Below are positions 42,444 through 50,766 of a DNA stretch of 64,000 bases, in pieces. Numbering within the stretch: position 1 is the first letter of the stretch; the number at the start of each line of letters is the position of its first letter. The stretch spans positions 1-64,000 of the forward strand of contig JBIQLG010000001.1 in the NCBI GenBank assembly GCA_044464485.1. The letters are read 5' to 3'. The DNA is from Terrimesophilobacter sp044464485 (GTDB lineage Bacteria; Actinomycetota; Actinomycetes; Actinomycetales; Microbacteriaceae). The notes beneath the pieces were generated by a model, which did not search any database, was not told the DNA's origin, and saw only the letters and a program-made list of their open reading frames with translations. The position numbers were made by a program, and so were the translations under genes.

Positions 42444-42515
42444 CAACCCGGGGTTGACAACCGGGCGGCGAAGGGCGCACAATTTTTGGTATGAATCGAC
42501 AACCCGGGGTTGACA
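42444..42515 (+). promoter_or_regulatory. Promoter with duplicated CAACCC-G-GGGTTGACA element
   Basis: CAACCCGGGGTTGACA occurs at 42444-42459 and again at 42500-42515, 56 bp apart. Each contains a 13-nt near-perfect palindrome (CAACCC-G-GGGTTG). The first copy carries -35 TTGACA (42454-42459), 18 bp before -10 CACAAT (42478-42483), which is 7 nt from ATG 42491. The second copy lies inside codons 4-9. This looks like a leaderless promoter with two operator half-sets. Confidence 0.6.
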
Positions 42516-42925
42516 GGGCGCGGTGGGATGCACTCATCTCCTATCGCCCCGCTGGCGAACAACGGGATGTCGTCATCGAACGGTTGGAAAAAAGCGGAGT
42601 GACGCCGGAACTTTTGGCACACGTTCTGTCCGACGGTGGCGACGAACTCTACGCGCGAGCGCGCAGCGGCGGCGAAGGCTGGGCAGACGAGTTCGGCGGC
42701 GCATTGGCGGCAGCGTTGCTTGCGGCAGAAGTGAGTGCGCTTTCCGCACACCTCAACTCGCGGGCGGCCGCGATTCGCGCTCACGCGGTGGACGAACTGC
42801 TCGACCAGGTGAGTGTCGTGGCGGTGGCCGCCCACCTCGGTGTTTCTCGCCAAAAAGTCTATGAACTCGGCCGTGCGCGGCTCGGTTCCCACTACATCGA
42901 CCGTGTGCCGTGGAGCACACCATGA
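42491..42925 (+). CDS. Small HTH-containing protein, possible autoregulator
   Basis: 144 aa. Mostly alpha-helical; the C-terminal part (about residues 105-130, VVAVAAHLGVSRQKVYELGR) looks like a helix-turn-helix with the pattern VAAHLGVSRQKVYEL. The N-terminal 100 residues are not recognised. A canonical promoter ends 7 nt before the ATG, and the promoter's palindromic element recurs inside the first codons, suggesting control by itself or another repressor. The stop overlaps the following membrane-protein gene (ATGA). Confidence 0.65.
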   Translation: MNRQPGVDRARWDALISYRPAGEQRDVVIERLEKSGVTPELLAHVLSDGGDELYARARSGGEGWADEFGGALAAALLAAEVSALSAHLNSRAAAIRAHAVDELLDQVSVVAVAAHLGVSRQKVYELGRARLGSHYIDRVPWSTP

Positions 42926-43662
42926 GAAAAGGAATGAAGAAGCCCGTGATCCCCATCACAGAAACCGTGAACTTGCCCGATCCCTCGGTGCAGCCACTCG
43001 TTCACCCGCTCGACCTTCCAGAGGCCCGTCGCGAATTTCGCAAAGCCTGGCTCATCGACTCACTTTCGAACGCCGCAGTGTGCCTGTGCCTTGCGGCCAT
43101 TGTGTGGTTTCTCACGGAAAGCTGGGTGCCGCCCGCCTTCGTGTTCGCGGCGACCCTGGGATTCGGTTGGATGGCACGCCGCTGGTCGTTGCGCGAGGCA
43201 TGGGAGTTCATTCCGCGAAAACGGCAGGATCGCGCACGCCCGCTGCCCGCATTCTGGACGGTGGGCTCCGCGGTGATCCTCGCGATAGTGCTCGCCGCCG
43301 CGAGCGTCCTTCTTGGCCTGCGGCTCGCCCGGCCCGATGTGACGCTGGGTGTTCGGGAGGTGTGCATCGGCGGCGCGGTGGCAGCGTGCGTGCTCGGAGC
43401 CGTGACGATAGCGGCAAAGCTGATTCTTCGGCGACGCCTGGCCGTGGAGGCGCTCAGCGGTCTGCTGCCCCTTGCCGGGGTGGTCACGGGAGTGGTCGTC
43501 GGATACTACGCCATGTTCAGGCACCACACCATCGAGAATTGGGGCATCTCGTCGTGGTCGAATGCGGGCATCGGCGCAGCGTTGGTCGTTGTCGCGGGCG
43601 TCGCTTCGTGGCTGTGGAAGGCGCAGGAACGCCGAACTGCACGAAGTGCCGCCGCAGATTAG
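42922..43662 (+). CDS. Multi-pass membrane protein of unknown function
   Basis: 246 aa. Five to six hydrophobic helices (for example SLSNAAVCLCLAAIVWFL, PAFWTVGSAVILAIVLAAAS, ALSGLLPLAGVVTGVVVGYY, NAGIGAALVVVAGVASWLWK). No domain recognised. ATG 42922 overlaps the upstream stop and has GGAG at 42912 as a ribosome site, so the two proteins are translated together; GTG 42910 is an alternative. The pair could be a regulator with a membrane partner. Confidence 0.6.
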   Translation: MRKGMKKPVIPITETVNLPDPSVQPLVHPLDLPEARREFRKAWLIDSLSNAAVCLCLAAIVWFLTESWVPPAFVFAATLGFGWMARRWSLREAWEFIPRKRQDRARPLPAFWTVGSAVILAIVLAAASVLLGLRLARPDVTLGVREVCIGGAVAACVLGAVTIAAKLILRRRLAVEALSGLLPLAGVVTGVVVGYYAMFRHHTIENWGISSWSNAGIGAALVVVAGVASWLWKAQERRTARSAAAD

Positions 43663-43665
43663 GCT
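43660..43665 (+). promoter_or_regulatory. -10 element of the yceD-rpmF unit
   Basis: TAGGCT overlaps the stop codon of the upstream membrane-protein gene (TAG 43660-43662) and lies 6 nt before GTG 43672, so the transcript probably starts on the GTG. Confidence 0.45.
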
Positions 43666-43671
43666 TGTGCG

Positions 43672-44241
43672 GTGGCACACCCCAAAAAAACTCCGTTCAC
43701 TCAGGACGTCGTTGACCTCATCCACCGTCCCGGCGAGATGCGCGAACGCGCCGTCGATATGGCGGCACCCGGTGGCTGGGGGAACGCCGTCATCGGCGTG
43801 CGCGAGGGTGAGCCGCTGCACATGGAGCTTCGGCTGGAGTCGTTGCACGACGGCATCCTCGTCTCCGCGAAGGTCTCGACGCGGGCGCGCGGCGAGTGCG
43901 TACGGTGTCTGATTGACGTCGAACTGCCGCTTGAGGTCGAAATCCGCGAGGTTTTCGCGTATTCTCATGACGAAGCTTTCGACTACGACGTTCAGGGCAC
44001 GCAGGTGGATCTCGAGCCTCTGGTTCGGGATGCGGTGGTGTTGGCACTGCCTTTTCAGCCCGTGTGCCTGGACGCTTGCACAGGCTTGTGCCCTCAGTGC
44101 GGGGTGCGACTCCTGGACAATCCCGACCATGAACATGAGGCGACAGTCGATCCGCGATGGGCCGCCCTGGCCGATCTGGCAAAGTTAAACGAAGATGACG
44201 TGATCGGCGACGAGTCCGACGCCGAAGAAGAGAAGAGATAA
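43672..44241 (+). CDS. YceD/DUF177 family protein
   Basis: 189 aa. Contains cysteine pairs in ARGECVRCLIDVELPLEVE and CLDACTGLCPQCGV, typical of DUF177. Family members sit directly upstream of rpmF in nearly all bacteria and are linked to 23S rRNA processing or ribosome supply (plant and bacterial studies); the biochemistry is not settled. A Glu/Asp-rich C-terminal tail ends 2 bp before rpmF. Confidence 0.88.
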   Translation: MAHPKKTPFTQDVVDLIHRPGEMRERAVDMAAPGGWGNAVIGVREGEPLHMELRLESLHDGILVSAKVSTRARGECVRCLIDVELPLEVEIREVFAYSHDEAFDYDVQGTQVDLEPLVRDAVVLALPFQPVCLDACTGLCPQCGVRLLDNPDHEHEATVDPRWAALADLAKLNEDDVIGDESDAEEEKR

Positions 44242-44243
44242 TC

Positions 44244-44447
44244 ATGGCTGTTCCCAAGCGGAAGATGTCCCGCGCCAGCACGCGTGCGCGTCGCGCGCAG
44301 TGGAAGGCGACGCCTCCCACGCTCGTGAAAACCATCGAGGGCGGCAAGGTCGTGTACAGCCTTCCGCACCGTGCGAAGGTGGTCACGGACTCGGCGGGCA
44401 CCGAGCTCTACATGGAATACAAGGGCCGCAAAGTCGCGGACGTCTAG
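44244..44447 (+). CDS. rpmF: 50S ribosomal protein L32
   Basis: 67 aa. N-terminus MAVPKRKMSRASTRARRAQW is diagnostic. The four zinc-binding cysteines found in the C+ form of L32 are absent, so this is the zinc-free (C-) version. Such paralogues often work under zinc limitation, but here it sits at the standard yceD-rpmF locus, so it may be the only copy. Confidence 0.95.
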   Translation: MAVPKRKMSRASTRARRAQWKATPPTLVKTIEGGKVVYSLPHRAKVVTDSAGTELYMEYKGRKVADV

Positions 44448-44480
44448 TCTTCGCTTGACTCGGAATCCATATCGCGGGCA

Positions 44481-45236
44481 ATGACGAAGCGCGCGACGAC
44501 ACGGGATGCTGATCTTCAGCTTGCCGAAAATCTCGCCGAAGTTCTCGACGTTCCCGTCGATGCCGATCTTCTGAGCCTTGCGCTCATCCATCGCTCGTTT
44601 GCCTACGAACACGGTGGAATCGCCCACAACGAGCGACTTGAATTTCTGGGGGACGCGATCCTCGGCCAGGCCGTCACGGTCATGCTTTATAACGAAAATC
44701 CCGACCTCGACGAGGGCGCCCTGGCCAAGCGCCGCGCGAGCCTGGTCAGCAGCGTCGCGCTCGCCGAAGTCGCGCGACGCATCGATCTGGGGCGCTTCAT
44801 CCGGTTAGGCAAGGGTGAGGAGCAGACCGGCGGGAGAGACAAGTCGTCCATTCTGGCGGACACCGTGGAAGCCGTGATCGGTGCGGTGTTTCTCAGTTCG
44901 GGCGGCGATGTTGCGTCAGAACTCGTGTTGCGCCTCATCCGTCCTCTCATGGATGACCCCGAGCGTTTTGGTGCGGCGATGGATCCCAAGACGAGTCTTC
45001 AGGAACTTTCGGCATCTCTGGGTCTGGGCTTGCCGCAATACCAGATCATGGATAGTGGCCCCGATCATTCGAAGCGTTTTCGAGCGGCCGTGCTCGTGGG
45101 CGGCGAGGAGGTCGCTACAGGTGAAGGCACGAGCAAGAAGCACGCCGAGATGGCCGCGGCACTGCACGCATGGACGCAGCTGAGCGAGCGCATCCCGGGC
45201 GCGACCCGTTCGCGTAGCACGCCGTCCGGTAACTGA
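44481..45236 (+). CDS. rnc: Ribonuclease III
   Basis: 251 aa. Cleaves double-stranded RNA in rRNA and mRNA processing. The RNase III signature is HNERLEFLGDAILG (about residues 52-65), with the second acidic set in DKSSILADTVEAVIGAVFL. A double-stranded RNA-binding domain follows (about 165-232, DPKTSLQELSASLGLGLPQY and GTSKKHAEMAAALHAW). ATG 44481 is the start. It is followed by mutM after 2 bp. Confidence 0.95.
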   Translation: MTKRATTRDADLQLAENLAEVLDVPVDADLLSLALIHRSFAYEHGGIAHNERLEFLGDAILGQAVTVMLYNENPDLDEGALAKRRASLVSSVALAEVARRIDLGRFIRLGKGEEQTGGRDKSSILADTVEAVIGAVFLSSGGDVASELVLRLIRPLMDDPERFGAAMDPKTSLQELSASLGLGLPQYQIMDSGPDHSKRFRAAVLVGGEEVATGEGTSKKHAEMAAALHAWTQLSERIPGATRSRSTPSGN

Positions 45237-45238
45237 CC

Positions 45239-46123
45239 GTGCCAGAACTGCCTGAGGTCGAGGTGGTACGTTCGGGTCTCGCTCCGTTCGCAACGGGCGC
45301 GACGGTCACCCGAGTCGATGTTTTCGATGAGCGATCGCTGCGGCGGCATCCGGGGCCGGTGGAAGACTTCCTCGAACGCGTGACCGGGGCAGTGTTTGCG
45401 GCGCCGTCGCGTCGCGGCAAGTTCCTGTGGCTGCCGCTCGCGGGATCGGCAGGCGAAGCACTCGTGGCGCACCTGGGCATGAGCGGGCAGGTGCTGTTGC
45501 GGCCGGTGGGCAGCGTGGATGCCCGAACGCGCGTACGATTCGCGTTGCGGCATCCGGCGCGCGGCGAGCTGTGGCTGAACTTCGTGGATCAGCGCATCTT
45601 CGGGTCGATGGCGATCGATGATCTGGTGCCGGTGACCGATCTGCCGGCCGGTGCGGCTCGCGAGCGCGTACCGGCATCCGTCGCTCACATCGCCCGTGAC
45701 CCGCTTGACCCGCACTTCGACGAAGCCCGGTTTTTTGCCCGTCTCGCACGACGGCGAACGGGAGTCAAACGGGCCTTGCTCGACCAGACGCTCATCAGCG
45801 GCATCGGCAACATTTATGCGGACGAGGCCCTGTGGGCGTCCCGCATCCATTTCGACGAGGCGACGGATGCCCTGAGCCGTCCGCGCGCCACGCGGCTGCT
45901 CGCCGAGGTGCGCTCGGTTCTTCAAAAGGCGCTCGCCGAAGGCGGCACGAGCTTCGACGCGCAATACCTCAACGTGAACGGTGAATCCGGGTACTTCGCG
46001 CACTCCCTGAACGCATACGGGCGGCAGGGCAAACCGTGCCCGCGCTGCGGTCGCCTGATCGTGCGCGAGCGCTTCATGAATCGCGGGAGCCACTACTGCC
46101 CGCGCTGCCAGCGTATGCGCTGA
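45239..46123 (+). CDS. mutM: Formamidopyrimidine-DNA glycosylase
   Basis: 294 aa. Removes oxidised purines (8-oxoguanine) and cleaves the strand by beta/delta elimination. The catalytic N-terminus PELPEVEVV (after Met removal), LGMSGQVLL, the helix-two-turn-helix region IYADEALWASRI, and the zinc finger CPRCGRL...CPRCQ are intact. GTG start 2 bp after rnc. In related genomes smc usually follows soon; here a 4.6-kb RHS island lies between. Confidence 0.95.
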   Translation: MPELPEVEVVRSGLAPFATGATVTRVDVFDERSLRRHPGPVEDFLERVTGAVFAAPSRRGKFLWLPLAGSAGEALVAHLGMSGQVLLRPVGSVDARTRVRFALRHPARGELWLNFVDQRIFGSMAIDDLVPVTDLPAGAARERVPASVAHIARDPLDPHFDEARFFARLARRRTGVKRALLDQTLISGIGNIYADEALWASRIHFDEATDALSRPRATRLLAEVRSVLQKALAEGGTSFDAQYLNVNGESGYFAHSLNAYGRQGKPCPRCGRLIVRERFMNRGSHYCPRCQRMR

Positions 46124-46141
46124 TACCCCCGAACTGGGGTA
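46124..46141 (+). terminator. Small hairpin directly after mutM
   Basis: TACCCC (46124-46129) and GGGGTA (46136-46141) form a 6-bp stem with a 6-nt loop immediately after the mutM stop. There is no U-run; it marks the boundary of the RHS island. Confidence 0.35.
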
Positions 46142-46173
46142 GAAGCGACGCATTGCGCTGAGCAGACTCGGAT

Positions 46174-49100
46174 ATGTCGGGGGCTGCGTGTCCCGTACGT
46201 GCGGGGTATGCGGCCGCTCCGGCAGGAATGCTCTGCCGCATCGTGTATCCGGGCCACGTCGAGGGCGCTGCCGACACGACGGAGCTGCTCTACAATGCGA
46301 ACGGGCAGTTGGCCGGGGTGCTTGACCCCGGTGGGGAATTGAGTTCGTTTGCCTACAACGTTGACGGCCGTCTGTCGGGCATCCGCAATTCGCTTGCGAA
46401 TGATTGGCTTGTGGCGCACCCCGGCGGATCGCAGACGTTAACAATGACGGATCTCGCATACGACTCCGCGGGGCGCCTTGCGGGCGTGACTCTTCCCGCG
46501 CCAGACGGGGCCACCGCCTCCGCACGGCCAGCAAAAACCTACACCTATGGTTCCGGCGTTACTTACGTCGATGTCGCGGGCCTCGCAGTGCCGAACGCCG
46601 CGCCGTCAAACGGGCACGCCGCCACCGTCACCTATGATGCGGCGTTCCGGCAGTTGACGGCGACATCGGCGGCCGGGTTGACGAGTTCTCAAGCGTGGAA
46701 CAGCAAGGACATGAAATTGTCGACAACGGATCCCTGGGGTCATATGTCGACCGTGATCTACGACTCGCAGGATCGTGCCACCGATACTTACGGGTCGGCC
46801 CCAGCCTCGTGTTTTGACGCGAACCGTGTTCCGCTTACCTCGTGCCCTGTGAAGCCGGCCCACACGCTCACCGCGTATGACAACGGTTTGCAGGGGTTGA
46901 ACGCGAAATATTACGACAATCCGATGCTGTCGGGAGCGCCGACGGTGTTCGATTTTGCCTCTGGAGCGGTGAGTTTCGATTGGGGCACGTCTGCGGCGAA
47001 GACAGGACTGCCGACGGATGGCTGGTCGCTTCAGCTCACGAGTTTGATCACGCTTCCCGGCGGACCGGTGACGTTCCGCACGAAGGCCGACGATGGCACG
47101 GCGGTGTGGATCGATGACGTGCGCATCGTCAACGAGACGGCGGTGGTGCCGGCGTCAGCGTTGTCACCGGATTATGGGCTCGCCAACCAGGTGACGACGG
47201 ACGATTCCGCGCCGGTGGGGGACTCGACCGTGTCCGACGCGCAGGTCCCATCGCTCACAACTTCGCTTGCGTACTCGCACCCGTGGTTGGGTGCGGCAAA
47301 CTCGGCGACTGTGGATCCGGGTGGCCTGAATCTGACGACGCAGACCGAGTATGAGGCCTCGGGAACTGGGTATCTGCGGCGTACGAGCAAGCTCATGCCG
47401 TCGGCGGTGACGGCCTCGCAGCCGGTGTCGACGGCCGGTTCGACGTTCACATACTGGGGTGATGCGGAGCCGCTGGGTAGTGTGACCTGTGGTTTGCCGG
47501 CGTCGACGCCGCAGTCGGGGTTCGTGAAGTCGTCGACGGGGCCGACTCCGGAGACAGGTGCCGCGGTGACGACGGAGTTTGTGTATGACGTTTTGGGGCG
47601 CATGGTGGGGTCGAAGCGCACGGGGGATGCCACTTGGTCGTGCACCAGTTTTGATGCACGCGGGAGGCCCGTGTCGACGGTATCGTCCGCGTTTGGTTCC
47701 TCGCCTGCGCGCACGGCGACCATGAATTATGCGGTGGGTGGTGACCCGTTGGTGTCGTCGGTGTCGGATCCGGTGGGTACGATCACCTCGACGATGGATC
47801 TGCTCGGGCGCAGTGTTTCGTACACGGATGTGTGGGGCACGGTGACGGCTCCCACTTCTGAGGCTCAAACGGGTCGCGTGGTGTCGGTATCGACGGCGGT
47901 TCCGGGTGCGGCCGTCTCGACGCAGTCGTTTGAGAATGGTCTGGATGGCAACGTCGAGTTGGTGAAACTGGATGGCACCACGGTGGCTGATCCGGCGTGT
48001 ACGAATGGGTTGCTGACGTCGGTGGCGTATGCGAATGGTACGAGCCTTTCGTCGATTATTCGCAGTCTTACCGGTGCGTTGACGGGTGTTGGCTGGTCGT
48101 TTCCGGCCCAGGATGCGGTGTCGGATGAGGTGGTGCGGTCTCAGTCGGGCCGGGTCATCCAGAACACGCTCACCGATGGTGCGGCGTCTTACACGTCGAA
48201 TTACTCGTTTGATGCGGCGGGGCGTCTGGTGCAGGCATCCATTCCGCGGCATGACCTCAGTTACGTGTATGCGAGCACGGGTGGTTGTGGTGTGAACACG
48301 GCGGCGGGGGCGGATGGGAACCGGACTGGTTTCACGGATGTGAAAGACGCAGGGCTGCCGGGTGAGACGTCCTCGTCGGTGTCGTTTTGCTTTGACTGGG
48401 CGGACCGGCTCACCGCCACCACGGCAACAACACCACCGTCGGGGGTGAATCCGGTGGCAGGTGGGAGCCTGTCGACGGCGGGCCCGTCACCGTCACTCAC
48501 GTATGATGCGCACGGGAACACGACCCGTTTGGTCGATCAGCAGATTAGCTATGACGTGGCCGATCGGCACCTGTCCACGCTTCTGGATGATGGTACGTCG
48601 GTGGTGTATGTGCGGGATGTGTCCGGTCGGGTGGTGTCGCGTACGGCAACCCCGCCGTCGGGTCCGGCAGTGACGACGAAGTACACGTATGCGGGTGGTG
48701 GTGACGGTGCCTATGCGGTGTTGGATGGGGCGGGTGCCCTCACCCAGCGCACGGTGGGCCTGCCGGGTGGTGTGATGTTGTCGATCCCGGGTACGGGTGC
48801 ACGGTCGTGGTTGTTCCCGAATCTGCATGGGGATGTGATTCTCACCACCGATGATGCCGGCGTTCGGGCGTCGGGTGTGAGTTTCTATGATCCGTTCGGG
48901 CAGTCGATTGATCCGGTCACCGGTGATATTGGCACTCTCACGGCGGATGATGCCGGCCCGAACACTCTCCCCGGTGAGGTGGATTATGGGTGGTTGGGTC
49001 AGCATCAGAAACTTACTGAACATCAGGGCAGTATTGCGACGATCGAGATGGGGGCACGGCAGTATGTTGCCGCCCTGGGTAGGTTCCTGTCGGTAGACCC

Positions 49101-49686
49101 CATCGAAGGTGGGGTGACCAACTCATACGACTACCCGGCCGACCCGATCAACAAACTCGACCTGACCGGGCTGATCGTTCAGTGGCGCATTGCCGATGGA
49201 ACGGCTGCCGTATGGAGATATTCTCATAGCTATTTTCTTGGGAGTTCAAGCCTTAGTGCTAGTGAAATTGTTGGAAAGGTAAGACAGAAGTTTGGAAAGA
49301 TTTTTCCACCGCTGTTTCGAATCGACGGCAAGTTTGACAGTGTGAAACTGAGTTCTGTTGGCCAGATACTGCCAACGGCACTGTATGGTATTGATGCTCC
49401 AGGATTCGCGGGGAAAGTAGAAGTCTCCAGATTGGTGGCGAATTCGTGGTCTCTCCAGTCAAAGCCTGGTCATCCTGCTTACCCGGGCACGGTAACCTTC
49501 ACGATTCAATCAATTCAGGGGGAAGCTTTCCTCAATGTGAGTGCATTCTCATCAGCGCCGCCACCTTCAGGCAGTACTGAACTCTATTCGATATTCACCT
49601 CCGTATATTGGGGTGGCTTCGCGGATGACATTCGCTACGACATCCTTGGTGTCCATTACCGACCCCCTGGGATAGGAGCGCAATAA
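46174..49686 (+). CDS. RHS-repeat polymorphic toxin, probably 5'-truncated
   Basis: 1170 aa, no signal peptide. It starts inside an RHS/YD-repeat array (LLYNANGQLAGVLDPGGELS, DLAYDSAGRLAGV). A PA14-like carbohydrate-binding domain (about 238-320: LNAKYYDNPMLSG, FRTKADDGTAVWIDDVRIV) is embedded. More YD repeats lead to the RHS core hallmark YVAALGRFLSVDPIEGGVTN (about 963-985) and DPINKLDLTG (to about 1000). Residues 1001-1170 form a variable C-terminal domain of lower GC, presumably the toxin; it is not recognised. The in-frame stop 15 nt before the ATG and the missing secretion part suggest a partial gene. A candidate immunity gene follows after 1 bp. Confidence 0.85.
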   Translation: MSGAACPVRAGYAAAPAGMLCRIVYPGHVEGAADTTELLYNANGQLAGVLDPGGELSSFAYNVDGRLSGIRNSLANDWLVAHPGGSQTLTMTDLAYDSAGRLAGVTLPAPDGATASARPAKTYTYGSGVTYVDVAGLAVPNAAPSNGHAATVTYDAAFRQLTATSAAGLTSSQAWNSKDMKLSTTDPWGHMSTVIYDSQDRATDTYGSAPASCFDANRVPLTSCPVKPAHTLTAYDNGLQGLNAKYYDNPMLSGAPTVFDFASGAVSFDWGTSAAKTGLPTDGWSLQLTSLITLPGGPVTFRTKADDGTAVWIDDVRIVNETAVVPASALSPDYGLANQVTTDDSAPVGDSTVSDAQVPSLTTSLAYSHPWLGAANSATVDPGGLNLTTQTEYEASGTGYLRRTSKLMPSAVTASQPVSTAGSTFTYWGDAEPLGSVTCGLPASTPQSGFVKSSTGPTPETGAAVTTEFVYDVLGRMVGSKRTGDATWSCTSFDARGRPVSTVSSAFGSSPARTATMNYAVGGDPLVSSVSDPVGTITSTMDLLGRSVSYTDVWGTVTAPTSEAQTGRVVSVSTAVPGAAVSTQSFENGLDGNVELVKLDGTTVADPACTNGLLTSVAYANGTSLSSIIRSLTGALTGVGWSFPAQDAVSDEVVRSQSGRVIQNTLTDGAASYTSNYSFDAAGRLVQASIPRHDLSYVYASTGGCGVNTAAGADGNRTGFTDVKDAGLPGETSSSVSFCFDWADRLTATTATTPPSGVNPVAGGSLSTAGPSPSLTYDAHGNTTRLVDQQISYDVADRHLSTLLDDGTSVVYVRDVSGRVVSRTATPPSGPAVTTKYTYAGGGDGAYAVLDGAGALTQRTVGLPGGVMLSIPGTGARSWLFPNLHGDVILTTDDAGVRASGVSFYDPFGQSIDPVTGDIGTLTADDAGPNTLPGEVDYGWLGQHQKLTEHQGSIATIEMGARQYVAALGRFLSVDPIEGGVTNSYDYPADPINKLDLTGLIVQWRIADGTAAVWRYSHSYFLGSSSLSASEIVGKVRQKFGKIFPPLFRIDGKFDSVKLSSVGQILPTALYGIDAPGFAGKVEVSRLVANSWSLQSKPGHPAYPGTVTFTIQSIQGEAFLNVSAFSSAPPPSGSTELYSIFTSVYWGGFADDIRYDILGVHYRPPGIGAQ

Positions 49687-49687
49687 C

Positions 49688-50023
49688 ATGAACGGAAAGT
49701 CGAAATTGCTTGTTTTCCTGTATTCGGGGATTTTCGCGATCGTCGGCGGTATGGCTACTTTCCAAGTTGTCGCTTTTGATGGTGATCTGACCCTTCTCGT
49801 TGTGCTGTGGTGGCTTGCGCTACCGATAACCCCAGTGCTCTTCGCGGCCACTGTGTTCCTAGGCGTGTTCCTGGCCTATGCGTGGGGCAATGACACGGTT
49901 TTCGTTGTGGTCCCTGTTCTTTGTGCTCTCCTGTTTTTTTTGGCGGGGCTCATTCAGGCGACTGCCCTTCGCGGGATCGTGAGATATTGTCGACGCCGAA
50001 AGTCGATGCCGAACGATGTCTAA
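49688..50023 (+). CDS. Small membrane protein, candidate immunity protein of the RHS toxin
   Basis: 111 aa, three to four transmembrane helices (LLVFLYSGIFAIVGGMATF, LVVLWWLALPITPVLFAAT, VVPVLCALLFFLAGLIQATA). One base separates it from the toxin stop, and it shares the toxin tail's lower GC, as expected for a co-inherited toxin/immunity pair. A membrane-located immunity protein would suit a toxin acting at the membrane or in the envelope. No family is recognised. Confidence 0.55.
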   Translation: MNGKSKLLVFLYSGIFAIVGGMATFQVVAFDGDLTLLVVLWWLALPITPVLFAATVFLGVFLAYAWGNDTVFVVVPVLCALLFFLAGLIQATALRGIVRYCRRRKSMPNDV

Positions 50024-50060
50024 CTGACTCCCGCTACCTTGTCGCGCAGAAGGGCGAGTG

Positions 50061-50482
50061 GGTTGCTCTCGTCGGTGGCGTATGCGAATGGTACGAGCCT
50101 GTCGTCGATTACTCGTAGTCTTACCGGTGCGTTGACGGGTATCGGTTGGTCGTTCCCGGCCCAGGATGCGGTGTCGGATCTGGTGGTGCGGTCTCAGTCG
50201 GGGCGGATCATGAAGGACACGCTCACCGATGGTGCCGCGACCTATACGTCGAATTACTCGTTTGATGCGGCGGGGCGTTTGGTGCAGGCGTCGATTCCGC
50301 GGCATGAGTTGACGTATGGGTTCGCGGGCACGGGTGCTCTGACCCAGCGCAAGGTGGGTCTGCCTGGTGGGGTGATGATCTCCATCCCGGGCTCGGGTGC
50401 GCGGTCGCGGTTGTTTCCGGATCTGCATGGGGATGTCATCCTCACCACCAATTACGCGGGCATCCGGTGCGGTCGCACCTGA
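50061..50482 (+). pseudogene. RHS fragment with internal deletion
   Basis: A second RHS copy that starts mid-repeat (VAYANGTSLSSITRSLTGAL) and ends abruptly after LHGDVILTTNYAGIR. It is very similar to 48013-48283 and 48731-48860 of the large gene. The part between them is missing, leaving CACGGGTG joined to CTCTGACCCAGCGC. The gap is 453 bp in the large copy (48278-48730) and is in frame. No start or secretion signal; probably a relic of RHS tip exchange. Confidence 0.85.
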
Positions 50483-50604
50483 CGAACTCCGGACTTTGCG
50501 TTCCTGGGTAGGGAGCCGTTCGGAGCCGTACGAACGCTCGTGAAGGGGATTCCTCAGCCGGATCTCCCGACCTTCAGGAGCGCGCCTCGCGCCGTGGCGC
50601 GGGC

Positions 50605-50652
50605 AACGATGCGACCGCCGACGCGCGCAATGATGCGACCGTCGACGCGCGC
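50605..50652 (+). repeat. 24-bp tandem repeat, two copies
   Basis: Units AACGATGCGACCGCCGACGC plus GCGC (50605-50628) and AATGATGCGACCGTCGACGC plus GCGC (50629-50652) differ at two bases. They lie in the 238-bp non-coding gap between the RHS relic and the smc promoter; nothing else is seen there. Confidence 0.8.
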
Positions 50653-50712
50653 AAAAGACAGGTTTTGGGCTGGTGCGCGTCCTGCCAGTGCGGCAAGCGT
50701 CCTGCCGTCCGG

Positions 50713-50766
50713 TACCGTAGGTGCATGAGTTTCGTCAGGCCGCCAAGGGTGCCATCGTGTACCTGA
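50713..50766 (+). promoter_or_regulatory. smc promoter with an overlapping 13-codon upstream ORF
   Basis: -10 TACCGT (50713-50718) is 6 nt before ATG 50725, which would be at the transcript 5' end. That ATG opens a 13-codon frame (MSFVRPPRVPSCT, TGA 50764-50766) out of frame with smc and overlapping the smc GTG at 50757. It could modulate smc translation. This is inferred from position only. Confidence 0.4.

Noticed and set aside
47164..48252. Arg-rich 362-aa frame antisense to the RHS gene
   Set aside because: Composition artefact of the repeat-rich RHS coding strand.
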